Assembly: GCF_023920225.1 (NCBI RefSeq)
Contig: NZ_CP092587.1
Coordinates: 1,178,001-1,242,000 of the forward strand
Direction: 5' to 3'
Length of the DNA: 64,000 nt
DNA from: Vibrio gazogenes
GTDB lineage: Bacteria > Pseudomonadota > Gammaproteobacteria > Enterobacterales > Vibrionaceae
Each line of letters opens with the position of its first letter. Position 1 is the first letter of the stretch. The translations under genes were made by a program, and so were the position numbers. Below, one piece after another: positions 33,924 to 43,731 of this stretch. Under the pieces are notes generated by a model. The model had not been told where the DNA came from and did no database searches. It saw nothing but the letters and a program-made list of their open reading frames with translations.

Positions 33924-34296
33924 GTCTTTCGAGAGGTGGACTGCAAAATAGCATCAAAACTCTCGAACCCCATCGTGTCTGTTCCTGTAGGAAAAGACAC
34001 GATGAAGCAACTTAGCAGTGATGCATATAATGCACTCAGGTTACATAGATAATATGGGTGCCATTTCACGTAATTCATGATTGATTTTTGTGTTTGACAC
34101 AGCTTCTGACCATATTTTTCCTATGTTTGGGGAAATATTTCGGGGGGAATTTCTCGCCAAGCATTTCGTTTCAGCTTGATGATGAGTGGTTGCTCCGATG
34201 TATATTCAGTGGTTGCGCCGTTGAATACTGACCCGCGAAGTGCATGACTTTTTTCTCCCTGAAATCTGAGTTCCCTTGATCAAGGAGATAAAGTCC
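33924..34296. other. Non-coding gap with a long bulged hairpin after ybiW
   Basis: CATCGTGTC at 33971-33979 pairs with GACACGATG at 33996-34004. The loop contains a second stem TTCC-TGTA-GGAA, giving one extended hairpin about 47 bp after the ybiW stop; it may end that operon. The remaining bases up to 34296 hold no recognised gene and must contain the promoter of the binding-protein operon, but no clear promoter stands out. Confidence 0.5.
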
Positions 34297-35373
34297 ATGT
34301 TTTCGAATCCCTTCTCTCTGAGCCGACGTTGGTTGAGACGATCTCAAGGCTTGCTTGCAATGATTTGTCCATTGTTCTTGCTTTGCTATGTACCGGTGAT
34401 TCAGGCCGATGGCATTGTGCACAGTGATACCGGTAGCAAAAGGATTATCTTGAGTAACTCTTATGCAGGCAGTGATTTTCGTAAAGTCATGGTGCAGAAC
34501 TGGAAAGAAGTTGCATCTAAGGCACAGCAAAAGCGACTGATCAAAGATGCACCGGTGATCAGTGCAAATAACTCAGTCGCAGAGCAGGCGCAGCAAATCC
34601 AGAATATGATCATGGAAGGTTATGATGCCATCGTGATTCTGGCGGGTTCAGATACCGCATTAAGGGGTTTGGTTCATGATGCCTGTCAGGCCGGTGTTGT
34701 GGTCGTGATTCTTGCCAGTAAAGTCAATGACCCTTGTGTTTATGAGGTTAACTACGACTGGGATGAGATGGGGCGAGCAGAGATCGAGTATGTGGCCGAA
34801 CGGCTGCAAGGAAAAGGTAATTTATTGGAAATTCGGGGTATTGCCGGAGATGCGACCGATGATGATATCAGTGCCGGGCTGCATAAAGCCGCGCAACAGT
34901 ATCCGGACCTGAAAATCGTGCATACCGTTTATGGTCAATGGACCAATTCAGTGGCGAAAAAAGAAGTGGCATTAGCACTACCGACATTACCGGAAATCGA
35001 CGCAGTGGTGGATCAGGGCGGAGATGGTTATGGGGCCGCGATGGCTTTTAAAGAGGCTGGCCGGCCTTTACCGATTATTGTGATGGGCAACCGCCAGGAT
35101 GAATTGGCATTCTGGCAGCAAGAGCGGGATAAACATGGTTATGAGACATTCTCCATTTCAGCGAGTCCCAGTATCTCACAGGTCGGTTTTTGGGTGGCGC
35201 AGCAAATTTTAGCCGGAAAAGAAGTGCCGAAGGTCGTCAAGGTCCCTTTAGTGACGATTCATAGTGACGAGCTGGATGCATGGCTTGAGAAAATGCCAGT
35301 CGGTGGTGCGGCAAACCCGCCATATTCTCGGCAAGATGTAGTGAAAATGATTGATGCTTCATTGCATCAGTAA
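34297..35373 (+). CDS. Periplasmic sugar-type (ribose/LacI-like) binding protein
   Basis: The 358-residue protein is exported, with MFSNPFSLSRRWLRRSQG followed by a hydrophobic stretch and cleavage near VIQADG. It has the two-lobed periplasmic binding fold of the ribose/xylose group: RIILSNSYAGSDFRKVMVQN, then VAEQAQQIQNMIMEGYDAIV, RGIAGDATDDDIS and AVVDQGGDGYGAAMAF. The start ATG at 34297 has AAGGAG 9 nt before it. No permease or ATPase gene follows; instead a hybrid kinase gene starts 18 nt later. This suggests the protein presents its ligand to that sensor, in the way TorT works with TorS. The ligand is unknown; a sugar is the family expectation. Confidence 0.9.
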   Translation: MFSNPFSLSRRWLRRSQGLLAMICPLFLLCYVPVIQADGIVHSDTGSKRIILSNSYAGSDFRKVMVQNWKEVASKAQQKRLIKDAPVISANNSVAEQAQQIQNMIMEGYDAIVILAGSDTALRGLVHDACQAGVVVVILASKVNDPCVYEVNYDWDEMGRAEIEYVAERLQGKGNLLEIRGIAGDATDDDISAGLHKAAQQYPDLKIVHTVYGQWTNSVAKKEVALALPTLPEIDAVVDQGGDGYGAAMAFKEAGRPLPIIVMGNRQDELAFWQQERDKHGYETFSISASPSISQVGFWVAQQILAGKEVPKVVKVPLVTIHSDELDAWLEKMPVGGAANPPYSRQDVVKMIDASLHQ

Positions 35374-35391
35374 GCATGTGGATGTGATTTT

Positions 35392-38300
35392 ATGCTGAAA
35401 ATCAGGTCATTTGAGCACTGGTCAATTACCACCAAGATTACCGTATCGGTGATTTTGTTGGTCTTTCTCAATATCGGGGTTTCGGCGGTTCACTTCTATA
35501 GTTTGACTCAGTTGAAAAAGTCAGTGGAAATGATCAGTTACGCTTCGGCGGTGATGGTTTCCGTCAATGATGCTGCTGAACGGGTTGAACTCTTTATCTC
35601 TTCCCATGATCCCGACCGCCTGAACGAAGTTAAAACGATTATCGAAGAGAATGTTAAAACGCTCGCTCATCTGGATTTGAGTGAATTGGATAGTGTTCAT
35701 GCAGAAGAAGTCTCTGCACTGAAAAGACGAATGCGCTACTTCTCCAATACGGTCGATATCTTAGGATTAGCGACTGACATGATGAATACCGAAACCAGTA
35801 ATATGACGCGTCAGCAGACGCAATTGCAAAACGTCGCAACTGCGATTGAGACTCATCTGATGCAACAACGGGAGCAGCTTGAACAACGGATGAGTTTGCA
35901 GGATGCCGGGACAGATAGGATGTTTCAAGTTCATCAGATTATCCAGAGCCTTCGTGGGGGACTGCATAAAATGTCATCGGTGTTGTTGCCGAATACGGAT
36001 GGGGATATTGATCAGTCGCTCAGCGACATCAGGCGGGCTTTGCAAGCGATGTTTCCGGTCGTCAATATGCTCAAAGAAAACGGTGTGCAAGCGGGGTGGT
36101 TAAGTGCGATCGAACAACTGGAACAGGCATTTATCCTCACCCGCCAAGATATTCAGGCACTGAAGGATACCCCATCAGAGCGTCAGGTTGTTTATGCACA
36201 AATGTTGGTTCATCTTCAAACCATTGAACAACTTATCAATCGGCTTGAGAGTCGCGTCTCTGCACGAGAAGGTGAGCTGAATCAGATGATGGATCACCTC
36301 AGAACTGAGCTGGGATTACTGCAAAACTCAGTCAATGTTTCCAGACGGTTCGCGGAGCGGGTGGCCTATTTGGAAGCCAAAACATTAACTTTTCTGCTGC
36401 GTTCGACAGATGACGAAGCGGCACTCGTTCATGAAACATTGGATCAATTGAGTCATTACTCGCGTATTTTACCCTCGGCGAATATTTCGGGGTCATCCTT
36501 GAACGCAGCGGTGACCGTTAATGCGTTGATTGATGGCTATCGGGATGCGTTCATGCGGTTTCGACAGGCTAGTTATGCGTTGTCCCGGGTTCACATGAAA
36601 GTTCGTGAAGAAGCAGATCGGGCATCATCACTGGTTTCTCAATTTGCCAAAGAGCAGCAAGTTGCAGCGGATAAGCATAATGCATGGAGTGAGCTATCGG
36701 GGACGATTGTTGGTGGCATCACGGCATTGACAGCGCTGTTTATTGCTTGGTCAACGTCACGTTTGATCGCCCGCCCGATTATCTCGCTGGCCGCAGTGAT
36801 GCGTCAGTTAGCGGCGGGTGAGCTTGACGTCAATATTACGGGAGTGAAGCGTCAGGATGAAGTTGGCACCATGTCTCGTGCCGTGAAAGTCTTTCAGGAA
36901 AATGCGGTGAAAGTCCGGGCAATGGAAGCGGAAGCAGAATCGGAACGACAGAAAATCATGGCACAACTGGAGCAGCGGGTTGTTGAACGGACGGAAGACT
37001 TACAGCATAAAACCGAGCAGTTGGAAGCCCAAGCGCGTGAACTGGATCGCGCGCGTATTCAGGCCGAAGCTGCCACCCATTCTAAATCCGTTTTTCTGGC
37101 GAATATGAGCCATGAACTGAGAACCCCTTTAAATGCCATTCTCGGTTATGCGCAATTGATTCACCGGGCACCTGAATTAAACGAACAGCAAAAAGACGGA
37201 CTGAATACCATTATCCAGAGTGGTCATCATTTACTGACCTTGATTAATGACCTGTTGGACTTGTCGAAGATTGAAGCCGGGCGGATGGACATGACACCGG
37301 AGGCCATTGATCTATCGCGGTGTTTTCAGAGTGTACTTGAAATTATTCAGATTAAAGCTGCGGAGAAAGGTTTAACGCTCAAACTTCAGGTGATGCCTCA
37401 AACGCTGCCTTGGGTTTTTCTGGATGAAAAACGTCTGCGGCAGGTATTGTTGAATTTGTTAGGTAATGCCGTGAAGTATACCGACACAGGACATATCTAC
37501 CTCAACGTGATTGCTGAACCCATTGATATGGAAGCATCTGTTCGGGTGACTTTCTCGGTCGAAGATAGTGGGATTGGGATTGATCCCGAGATGCAGGACG
37601 TTATTTTTCGTCCTTTTGAACGGGTTGGTGATAAAAAATGCCGGATCATCGGGACGGGGCTTGGCCTTGCGATTAGTCAACAACTGGTCAAGCAGATGGG
37701 CGGAGAGATTCAAGTCAAAAGCCAAGCCGGGGTGGGGAGTCTGTTTTTCTTTACGCTGGATTTGCCTGTGGTGACGGAGAAGCGCGAGCAGGACGTTCAT
37801 TCCGGTCAAGGACATATTATTGGTTATGAGGGCAGCCGGAAGCACATTCTGATTGTTGATGATGTGCTGGAGAATCGCATGTTACTGGTTGATTTATTGA
37901 CTGACATTGGATTTGAAACCTGTGAAGCCACCGAGGGGCAGGAGGGGATTGAGCAAGCAACTGCGAAGCGCCCGGATTTGATTTTGATGGATATTGTGAT
38001 GCCGGTGATGGACGGGCTGGAAGCGACGCGGCGTATTCGACTCATTCCAGAGCTGGCGGCGCTACCGATCTTGATTGTTTCTGCCAGCGCGTCACAGGCT
38101 GAGTTCACTCAGGGAAAAGAGGCCGGGGCCAGTGGTTTTGTGAGCAAACCGATTGATAGACATCGGCTACTGAGTCAGATCGGTGAGCAGTTGGACCTCA
38201 CATGGGTCATTGATGAACAAACATCAGAATTGGAAGCATCGTCAAAGGTGTCCGATACTTCAGAATGGGTCGTGCCATCAAGAACACAGTTGGAGGAACT

Positions 38301-38481
38301 TCATCATTTGGCACTGATCGGCAATATGCGTCATATCCGCGATTGGGCTGAGAATTTGCAGGCTGAAGACACTTGCTATCATGCTTTTGCTACGCATTTG
38401 ATTGATATGGCGAAGTCGCTCCAATCTCGGGCGATATTGTTATTGGTCAATGAGTTGTTGGAAAGGAAACCTGCTATATGA
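35392..38481 (+). CDS. Hybrid sensor histidine kinase (TorS-like layout)
   Basis: This 1029-residue inner-membrane sensor has TM1 at about 15-35 and a large helical periplasmic sensor at about 36-435. TM2 (about 437-457: GTIVGGITALTALFIAW) leads to HAMP (RPIISLAAVMRQLAAGELDV) and a coiled coil. HisKA follows with the phospho-acceptor His574 in LANMSHELRTPLNAILG, then HATPase_c (NLLGNAVKYTD, DSGIGI, GTGLGLAIS) and one receiver domain with the acceptor Asp867 in LILMDIVMPVMDG. A C-terminal helical tail has no clear HPt histidine. It is encoded between a periplasmic binding protein and a receiver-GGDEF-EAL protein, overlapping the latter by 4 bp. This points to one signalling chain. Confidence 0.92.
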   Translation: MLKIRSFEHWSITTKITVSVILLVFLNIGVSAVHFYSLTQLKKSVEMISYASAVMVSVNDAAERVELFISSHDPDRLNEVKTIIEENVKTLAHLDLSELDSVHAEEVSALKRRMRYFSNTVDILGLATDMMNTETSNMTRQQTQLQNVATAIETHLMQQREQLEQRMSLQDAGTDRMFQVHQIIQSLRGGLHKMSSVLLPNTDGDIDQSLSDIRRALQAMFPVVNMLKENGVQAGWLSAIEQLEQAFILTRQDIQALKDTPSERQVVYAQMLVHLQTIEQLINRLESRVSAREGELNQMMDHLRTELGLLQNSVNVSRRFAERVAYLEAKTLTFLLRSTDDEAALVHETLDQLSHYSRILPSANISGSSLNAAVTVNALIDGYRDAFMRFRQASYALSRVHMKVREEADRASSLVSQFAKEQQVAADKHNAWSELSGTIVGGITALTALFIAWSTSRLIARPIISLAAVMRQLAAGELDVNITGVKRQDEVGTMSRAVKVFQENAVKVRAMEAEAESERQKIMAQLEQRVVERTEDLQHKTEQLEAQARELDRARIQAEAATHSKSVFLANMSHELRTPLNAILGYAQLIHRAPELNEQQKDGLNTIIQSGHHLLTLINDLLDLSKIEAGRMDMTPEAIDLSRCFQSVLEIIQIKAAEKGLTLKLQVMPQTLPWVFLDEKRLRQVLLNLLGNAVKYTDTGHIYLNVIAEPIDMEASVRVTFSVEDSGIGIDPEMQDVIFRPFERVGDKKCRIIGTGLGLAISQQLVKQMGGEIQVKSQAGVGSLFFFTLDLPVVTEKREQDVHSGQGHIIGYEGSRKHILIVDDVLENRMLLVDLLTDIGFETCEATEGQEGIEQATAKRPDLILMDIVMPVMDGLEATRRIRLIPELAALPILIVSASASQAEFTQGKEAGASGFVSKPIDRHRLLSQIGEQLDLTWVIDEQTSELEASSKVSDTSEWVVPSRTQLEELHHLALIGNMRHIRDWAENLQAEDTCYHAFATHLIDMAKSLQSRAILLLVNELLERKPAI

Positions 38482-41150
38482 GTATCGGAGAGAGTTCGAC
38501 ATTGAAACAGCAAGACCAAGTTATCTTGATCATCGATGATACCCCTACCAACTTGGGCGTATTGGTGGATGAACTTGATGGTCGGCATTTTCAGGTTTTG
38601 ATAGCGGAAGACGGAGAAGAAGGATTACAGCGGGCTGATTATGTGGTGCCGGGTTTGATCTTACTGGATGTGATGATGCCGGGGATGAATGGTTTTGAAG
38701 TCTGTACGCTGTTGAAACAGAATGACAAAACGCGGCATATCCCGGTGATTTTTATGACGGCTTCGAGTGATGTGACGGACAAAGTGGCGGGGTTTGAGGT
38801 CGGTGGCGTGGATTACATTACCAAGCCTTTTCAGATCGAAGAAGTTGTGTCTCGGGTTAAGCTTCACTTGTCTTTGTGTGATATGCAGCAGCGGTTAACT
38901 GAAAAAAACCAGCAATTGGTGGAAGAAAGCCAAGTTCGCCAACAAGCGGAAGAGGCACTGAATCAAATCTTACAAGAACAGCAACGCTTACTGGAATATT
39001 CCGGGGTAGGAATTGCATTCTTACAGCAGCGACGGATTGTCAGATGTAATCAAAAATTTGCGCTCCTGTTTGATCAGGAAATTGATGCTTTGAGTGATCT
39101 GCCACTCGAATCGCTTTATTCGGCTGAATATCATGATGATTACATTCATCAAGCCGCGCATCAGTCACTCGTTCAGCAAGGTGAGTATGTTTTGGATATC
39201 CGCTATCAGTGTCGCGATGGCCGATGTTTCTGGGGAGAAACAATCCTGACCGCGATTGATCGGGACGATCTCTCCAAGGGGGAAATTCTAGTCATTCATG
39301 ATATTGATCAGCGCAAACGGACGGAGGCATTGCGCATTGGCCAAGGGCAACTGTTTGAAATGATGGTCACCGGTTCGGCACTGGATGATATTCTTAACCG
39401 TTTGATTCAGTTGATTGAAGCGCATCAGGTAGCGACGTTGGGTGCGATATTTTTGAAAAAACACGATCGATTAACGTTACGTACCGTGCCGGGACTGCCG
39501 GATATGTTTGCCGAGCAGTATGAAACATTATTTCCCGCAGGCGAACTTGTGACTGAATCATCCAGCCCGAATAGCGAATCTGTGATGCGTGAACACGCCG
39601 TTTGGTGCGAGGATACGCTGGAACCGACTCCCGGATGGGAAGCCTATGGCTCGTTACTGAATCAGTTTGGGATTCAGGCCTGTTATACCATACCGATGGT
39701 CACCTCTCAGGGAGATATTTTGGGCACGCTGACACTTTATTTTATTGAAAAATATTATATGAGTCAGATAGATATGACGTTTGTTGATATGGTGACACGG
39801 ATTGCGGGTATCGCAATTGAGCGGCAATATAACGAAGAGCGGATTCAATATCTGGCGCATCACGATACATTGACGGAATTACCGAATCGAACATTATTAG
39901 GTGACCGTTTAAATCAAGGGCTGTTGTGGGCACAGCGCTATGACCGGAATGTCTCGGTTGTTTTGATCGATTTGGACCATTTCAAAATGATTAATGACAG
40001 TTTAGGTCACAGTTGCGGTGATGCGTTATTACAAATCATTGCCAAGCGTATGGTGGCCTGTATCAGGAAAACGGATACATTGGCTCGTTTGGGGGGCGAT
40101 GAATTTGTTTTGATTTTGTATAACGCCAACCCGATTGAACTGATCCTCAATCGGATTAAAGAGGCGATTGCCCAACCCATAGACATTGCCGATCACGAAA
40201 TCCGCATGACCGGTAGTATCGGGTTTGCTAATTATCCTGATGATGGTGAGACTGCGGAAGCCCTGTTAAGAAATGCCGATGTTGCCATGTATCATGTCAA
40301 AGAACAGGGACGGAATCATTTTCAGCATTATAGCCTTGATATGGGACATAAGCTTCAGGAACGTATGGTGCTTCAGGAAAACCTTCGCCATGCATTGGAT
40401 AATCAAGAATTCATTCTGCACTATCAGCCCCAATATTGTTTTCATACGCAGCGGATCGTTGGGGTTGAAGCGCTATTGCGCTGGCAGCACCCTGAATTCG
40501 GGATGGTGCCGCCGATGCGTTTTATCGAGTTGGCTGAAACGACAGGGCTGATTGTTCCGATCGGGGATTGGGTGTTGCAGACCGCATGTAAACAGAATAA
40601 AGCTTGGCAGGATGCCGGTATTGAGGGGCTCTGCGTGGCAGTGAATGTTTCAGCGCGTCAATTCCATGAGCAAGATCTACCGGATCGCGTGGCTGCCGCG
40701 TTAGAAATGAGTGGGTTAGAAGCCCGTTATCTGGAACTGGAAATAACTGAAAGTGTGGTGATGCAAAACCCGCAAGAAGCCGTTGAAATCATGGAAAAAA
40801 TCAACCGCATGGGCGTTCAGCTTTCGATTGACGATTTTGGGACGGGTTACTCCAGCCTGAGTGCCTTGAAAAATTTTCCGGTTCATCGCTTGAAGATTGA
40901 TCGTGCTTTTGTCTCGGATCTGCCTGACAACCCTGAAGGATGCAGCATTGCACAAGCGGTGATTGCGTTAGGCCATAACTTAGGACTGAATGTCATCGCC
41001 GAGGGGGTTGAAGATGATCGGCAGTTGGCTTTCTTGCATCAGCATCAATGTGATGAAATTCAAGGGTATTACTTTTGTCGTCCTGAGCCGGTTGAGCGCT
41101 GTGAAGCTTTCTTACTATCTCGTCCTTGCCCTCTGAATTTGTTGGATTGA
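38478..41150 (+). CDS. Response regulator with PAS, GAF, GGDEF and EAL domains
   Basis: This 890-residue cytosolic protein should control cyclic di-GMP. Its order is a receiver domain (residues 13-130, acceptor Asp64 in LILLDVMMPGMNG), a short coiled coil, PAS (about 165-275) and GAF (about 285-445). GGDEF follows (about 455-615), with intact GGDEF near residue 540 and an RKTD inhibitory site five residues before it. The EAL domain (about 630-885) has GVEALLRWQHPE and DDFGTGYSSLSAL. Both catalytic signatures look intact, so either synthesis or breakdown may dominate. Its start overlaps the end of the hybrid kinase gene, which should be its phospho-donor. Confidence 0.93.
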   Translation: MSIGESSTLKQQDQVILIIDDTPTNLGVLVDELDGRHFQVLIAEDGEEGLQRADYVVPGLILLDVMMPGMNGFEVCTLLKQNDKTRHIPVIFMTASSDVTDKVAGFEVGGVDYITKPFQIEEVVSRVKLHLSLCDMQQRLTEKNQQLVEESQVRQQAEEALNQILQEQQRLLEYSGVGIAFLQQRRIVRCNQKFALLFDQEIDALSDLPLESLYSAEYHDDYIHQAAHQSLVQQGEYVLDIRYQCRDGRCFWGETILTAIDRDDLSKGEILVIHDIDQRKRTEALRIGQGQLFEMMVTGSALDDILNRLIQLIEAHQVATLGAIFLKKHDRLTLRTVPGLPDMFAEQYETLFPAGELVTESSSPNSESVMREHAVWCEDTLEPTPGWEAYGSLLNQFGIQACYTIPMVTSQGDILGTLTLYFIEKYYMSQIDMTFVDMVTRIAGIAIERQYNEERIQYLAHHDTLTELPNRTLLGDRLNQGLLWAQRYDRNVSVVLIDLDHFKMINDSLGHSCGDALLQIIAKRMVACIRKTDTLARLGGDEFVLILYNANPIELILNRIKEAIAQPIDIADHEIRMTGSIGFANYPDDGETAEALLRNADVAMYHVKEQGRNHFQHYSLDMGHKLQERMVLQENLRHALDNQEFILHYQPQYCFHTQRIVGVEALLRWQHPEFGMVPPMRFIELAETTGLIVPIGDWVLQTACKQNKAWQDAGIEGLCVAVNVSARQFHEQDLPDRVAAALEMSGLEARYLELEITESVVMQNPQEAVEIMEKINRMGVQLSIDDFGTGYSSLSALKNFPVHRLKIDRAFVSDLPDNPEGCSIAQAVIALGHNLGLNVIAEGVEDDRQLAFLHQHQCDEIQGYYFCRPEPVERCEAFLLSRPCPLNLLD

Positions 41151-41518
41151 TCAAACCGTGTGGTGAGCGGAACAAGCACGAGAGGTGTTAGGTGAGACTC
41201 TATTCTGTAACCCTTTAAGAATATTGATTATTTTATTATTTAAATTCAAGAATGAATGAAGTGGCTCACTGTATTTTTATGATTATCGTTACGTGATCAA
41301 ATTTTCGAATGCTTTTCCTTTCTTTTTGTTACATTTTCTGGAAACTTATCAATCTTTTTCTATGGTTTTGTTAATGAATTGTACGAAGTCTGCTCAGGCG
41401 ACCTTAAGGTACTGGGTTCAGAATGTCCTCAAATCGCTTTCTGAGCCGTATCGTACAGTCACTTGGGGAAATTAAAAATCAATATAATAATCAAAGTGTT
41501 AGCCCTTGAGAGTTTTTT
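41151..41518. other. AT-rich intergenic region before the hemerythrin transducer gene
   Basis: I see no supported gene or hairpin terminator in these 368 bp. A short frame at 41293-41475 has no ribosome-binding site or recognisable product. The promoter of the following gene should lie here; GAGAG about 10 nt before its ATG serves as the ribosome-binding site. Confidence 0.4.
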
Positions 41519-43111
41519 ATGAATTATAACAATATAAAGAAATTAAGTCAGTTGAGCGCGCAACAATGGAATTTCATCCTATTTATTCTGCAATTACCTT
41601 TTTTGGCCTATTTTATTTCACAGCAACTTTGGTGGTGGACCGGAGGACAAATCCTGTTCAGTGTCGTTGTGTTTCTGACGTTACGATCATTTCATCGTTT
41701 ACTGACGATAACCCAGAGTGCTGCGATTGAACTGTCTGAAGGTGATTTGCGGGTCAGAATCAAAACTGAGCGCGAAGGTGCCCATCCGTTGTATCGTTCT
41801 TTCAATCGAATTGGTGAAGATGTGTCGAGAACGGTTGGGGCATTGGGGGCGACATCTGCAGCATTGCTTCATGTGTCTGAATCGGTAAAAAAAGATTCAC
41901 AAGTGTCGAAAACCGGTGCTTTACAGCAAAGGAATGATATTGAACAGGCGGCAAAAATTGTCGGGCATCTGGTTGAGACGACCCGACAAGTTGCTCACTT
42001 TACCGAAATTTCGTCTGGTTATGCCAATGAAGCGAAAATGCAGGCTGATGAAGGCTGTCGCGGGATGGCACAACTGGAACATGCGTTACATACAGCGAGT
42101 GAGCAGATTGAAACATCGCATCAGCACATTAGTACGCTGGAATCGGAGAGTGTCAGTATTGGGCAGGTGATCAGCACCATTAGTGAGATTGCGGAGCAGA
42201 CCAATTTACTGGCATTGAATGCTGCGATAGAAGCCGCCCGAGCCGGGGAGCAAGGACGTGGCTTTGCCGTTGTTGCTGATGAAGTTCGAACCCTCGCGAC
42301 ACGAACGCAAACAGCAACCAATGATATTCATGTGCGGATTGAGGCATTACGTACAAGTATTAATACCGTGGTTGAAGGGATGCAGAAAAACAGTGAATGT
42401 ATGCATGAGTCCATGGGGGTTGTCGAGCAGACCAGCCAGTCTTTCTCGCAGTTGTTAGAGAAGATCGCAGATATTAAAGGGCAAAGTAGTCAAATCACGA
42501 CGTCTCTGGATGAGCAGGTCAATGCAACGGTTGACTTAGAACACTGTTTGTCGGAAATTTCTGTCGTGGCAAAAGAGAATGTCAGAGCGACACAAGCAAC
42601 ATTAATGGCGAGTGTCACGGTGCAAAATATATCCGGTGAAATCAACTCGCTCTTACATCGCTTTGCTATTGACAGTCGCCAGTTGGAAACTGAAGACAAA
42701 CAAAGGAATAAGTTAATCGAGTGGGGGCCATCGCTTGATTTAAATATTAAGGAAATTAATCGTCAGCATCAGACTTTAGTCCACCTGATTAATGAGTTGA
42801 ATCATTTATTGAATAACGGTTATGGACTGCCTTCGGTTAAACGGGTTGTACAAGGCTTGATTGACTATACAGCAAACCACTTTCAGTATGAGGAAACGCT
42901 GTTTGAACAATTCGGCTATGTGAATGAGCATAAGCACGTCGGGGCTCATCACCGATTAGTCGAGCAGGTGCTTGATTTCCAGAAACGTGTCGAAAATGGC
43001 GAGAACATTGGCAAGGAGCTGATGGCATTCCTTGAAGATTGGTTAACGTTACATATTCAGAAAGAAGATAAACAATACGTTGAATGTTTTCGTGAACATG
43101 GCGTGAATTGA
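41519..43111 (+). CDS. Methyl-accepting chemotaxis-type transducer with C-terminal hemerythrin domain
   Basis: In this 530-residue protein two adjacent membrane helices near the N-terminus (about 17-34 and 38-57, hairpin-like, almost no periplasmic part) are followed by a HAMP-like linker ([12 protein letters not shown]). The signalling domain (about 150-395) has the conserved tip [36 protein letters not shown] bacteriohemerythrin domain (about 402-528) provides iron ligands: [33 protein letters not shown] and [12 protein letters not shown]. Hemerythrin domains bind oxygen through a di-iron site, so the protein should sense oxygen or redox state in the cytosol. It lies downstream of a cyclic di-GMP gene set, which may share the behavioural output. 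Confidence 0.93.
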   Translation: MNYNNIKKLSQLSAQQWNFILFILQLPFLAYFISQQLWWWTGGQILFSVVVFLTLRSFHRLLTITQSAAIELSEGDLRVRIKTEREGAHPLYRSFNRIGEDVSRTVGALGATSAALLHVSESVKKDSQVSKTGALQQRNDIEQAAKIVGHLVETTRQVAHFTEISSGYANEAKMQADEGCRGMAQLEHALHTASEQIETSHQHISTLESESVSIGQVISTISEIAEQTNLLALNAAIEAARAGEQGRGFAVVADEVRTLATRTQTATNDIHVRIEALRTSINTVVEGMQKNSECMHESMGVVEQTSQSFSQLLEKIADIKGQSSQITTSLDEQVNATVDLEHCLSEISVVAKENVRATQATLMASVTVQNISGEINSLLHRFAIDSRQLETEDKQRNKLIEWGPSLDLNIKEINRQHQTLVHLINELNHLLNNGYGLPSVKRVVQGLIDYTANHFQYEETLFEQFGYVNEHKHVGAHHRLVEQVLDFQKRVENGENIGKELMAFLEDWLTLHIQKEDKQYVECFREHGVN

Positions 43112-43154
43112 AGACGAAGGGGTGCTCGATGCCCCTGAGAAAATGGCAGATGTG

Positions 43155-43191
43155 ATAAAAATATCCCTTCAGAGACGGATCATCTGAAGGG
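43155..43191 (-). terminator. Hairpin terminator between convergent genes
   Basis: CCCTTCAGA at 43165-43173 pairs with TCTGAAGGG at 43183-43191. On the minus strand the stem is followed by ATATTTTTAT, so it best fits the leftward gene at 43244-43609. It may also stop the transducer transcript. Confidence 0.7.
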
Positions 43192-43243
43192 ACGGAAGAA
43201 AAGAAAAAGAAAGAAGTTTTAGCGGATCAGACGTGATGGTTGA

Positions 43244-43609
43244 TTAAACGATTGCTAACAGAATACTGCCAACTGTTGCCGCTGCGGAAAGATATTGCCC
43301 CGCAGAGTATGAACCGTCGTCTTCCTCTTCTAATTTTTTAGGATGTTCCATTCCCAGAGCACCATAAGTAAATGATTCGACTTTATCACCTACACTTTTG
43401 TCTTCATTCGCTTTGTTTTCTTTATCGATTTCTTTCAGAGCAGCAAGTAAAGCTTTCCCTTCGTCGGATAAAATGACTTTGTTCTGCTCAACTTTTGTCG
43501 ATTCATTGGTTTTATTTGGCGTACTCTGAGCTGCCGGTGCAATTTGTTTTGCTTTAACCGACTGAGGTGAATACAAAGTTGTAGATCCTGTTGCTTTTAC
43601 TGGGTCCAT
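43244..43609 (-). CDS. Hypothetical protein with polar body and hydrophobic C-terminus
   Basis: I do not recognise this 121-residue protein. It has no signal peptide. The first 90 residues are polar and low in complexity (KQIAPAAQSTPNKTNESTKV, LKEIDKENKANEDK). The last about 18 residues, SAAATVGSILLAIV, are hydrophobic enough for a short membrane anchor or an export/secretion tail. The ATG is preceded by AGGAGAATGTT, a good ribosome-binding site, which supports it being real. It stands alone between a transducer and rlmA with a terminator after it. Function unknown. Confidence 0.7.
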   Translation of the reverse strand: MDPVKATGSTTLYSPQSVKAKQIAPAAQSTPNKTNESTKVEQNKVILSDEGKALLAALKEIDKENKANEDKSVGDKVESFTYGALGMEHPKKLEEEDDGSYSAGQYLSAAATVGSILLAIV

Positions 43610-43731
43610 AACATTCTCCTGCCCATCTCCTTATATGTTAACGGAGGTTGAAGGAAAAACTTGAGTCATTTTTTCTCAAAGTTTTTCCTGCAAATAAGAC
43701 AGCAAAAAATATGCCCGAATTGGTGTGGTAT

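Noticed and set aside
34297..35373. Binding protein as part of an ABC sugar importer
   Set aside because: No permease or ATPase gene is near; kinase genes follow at once, so a sensing role fits better.
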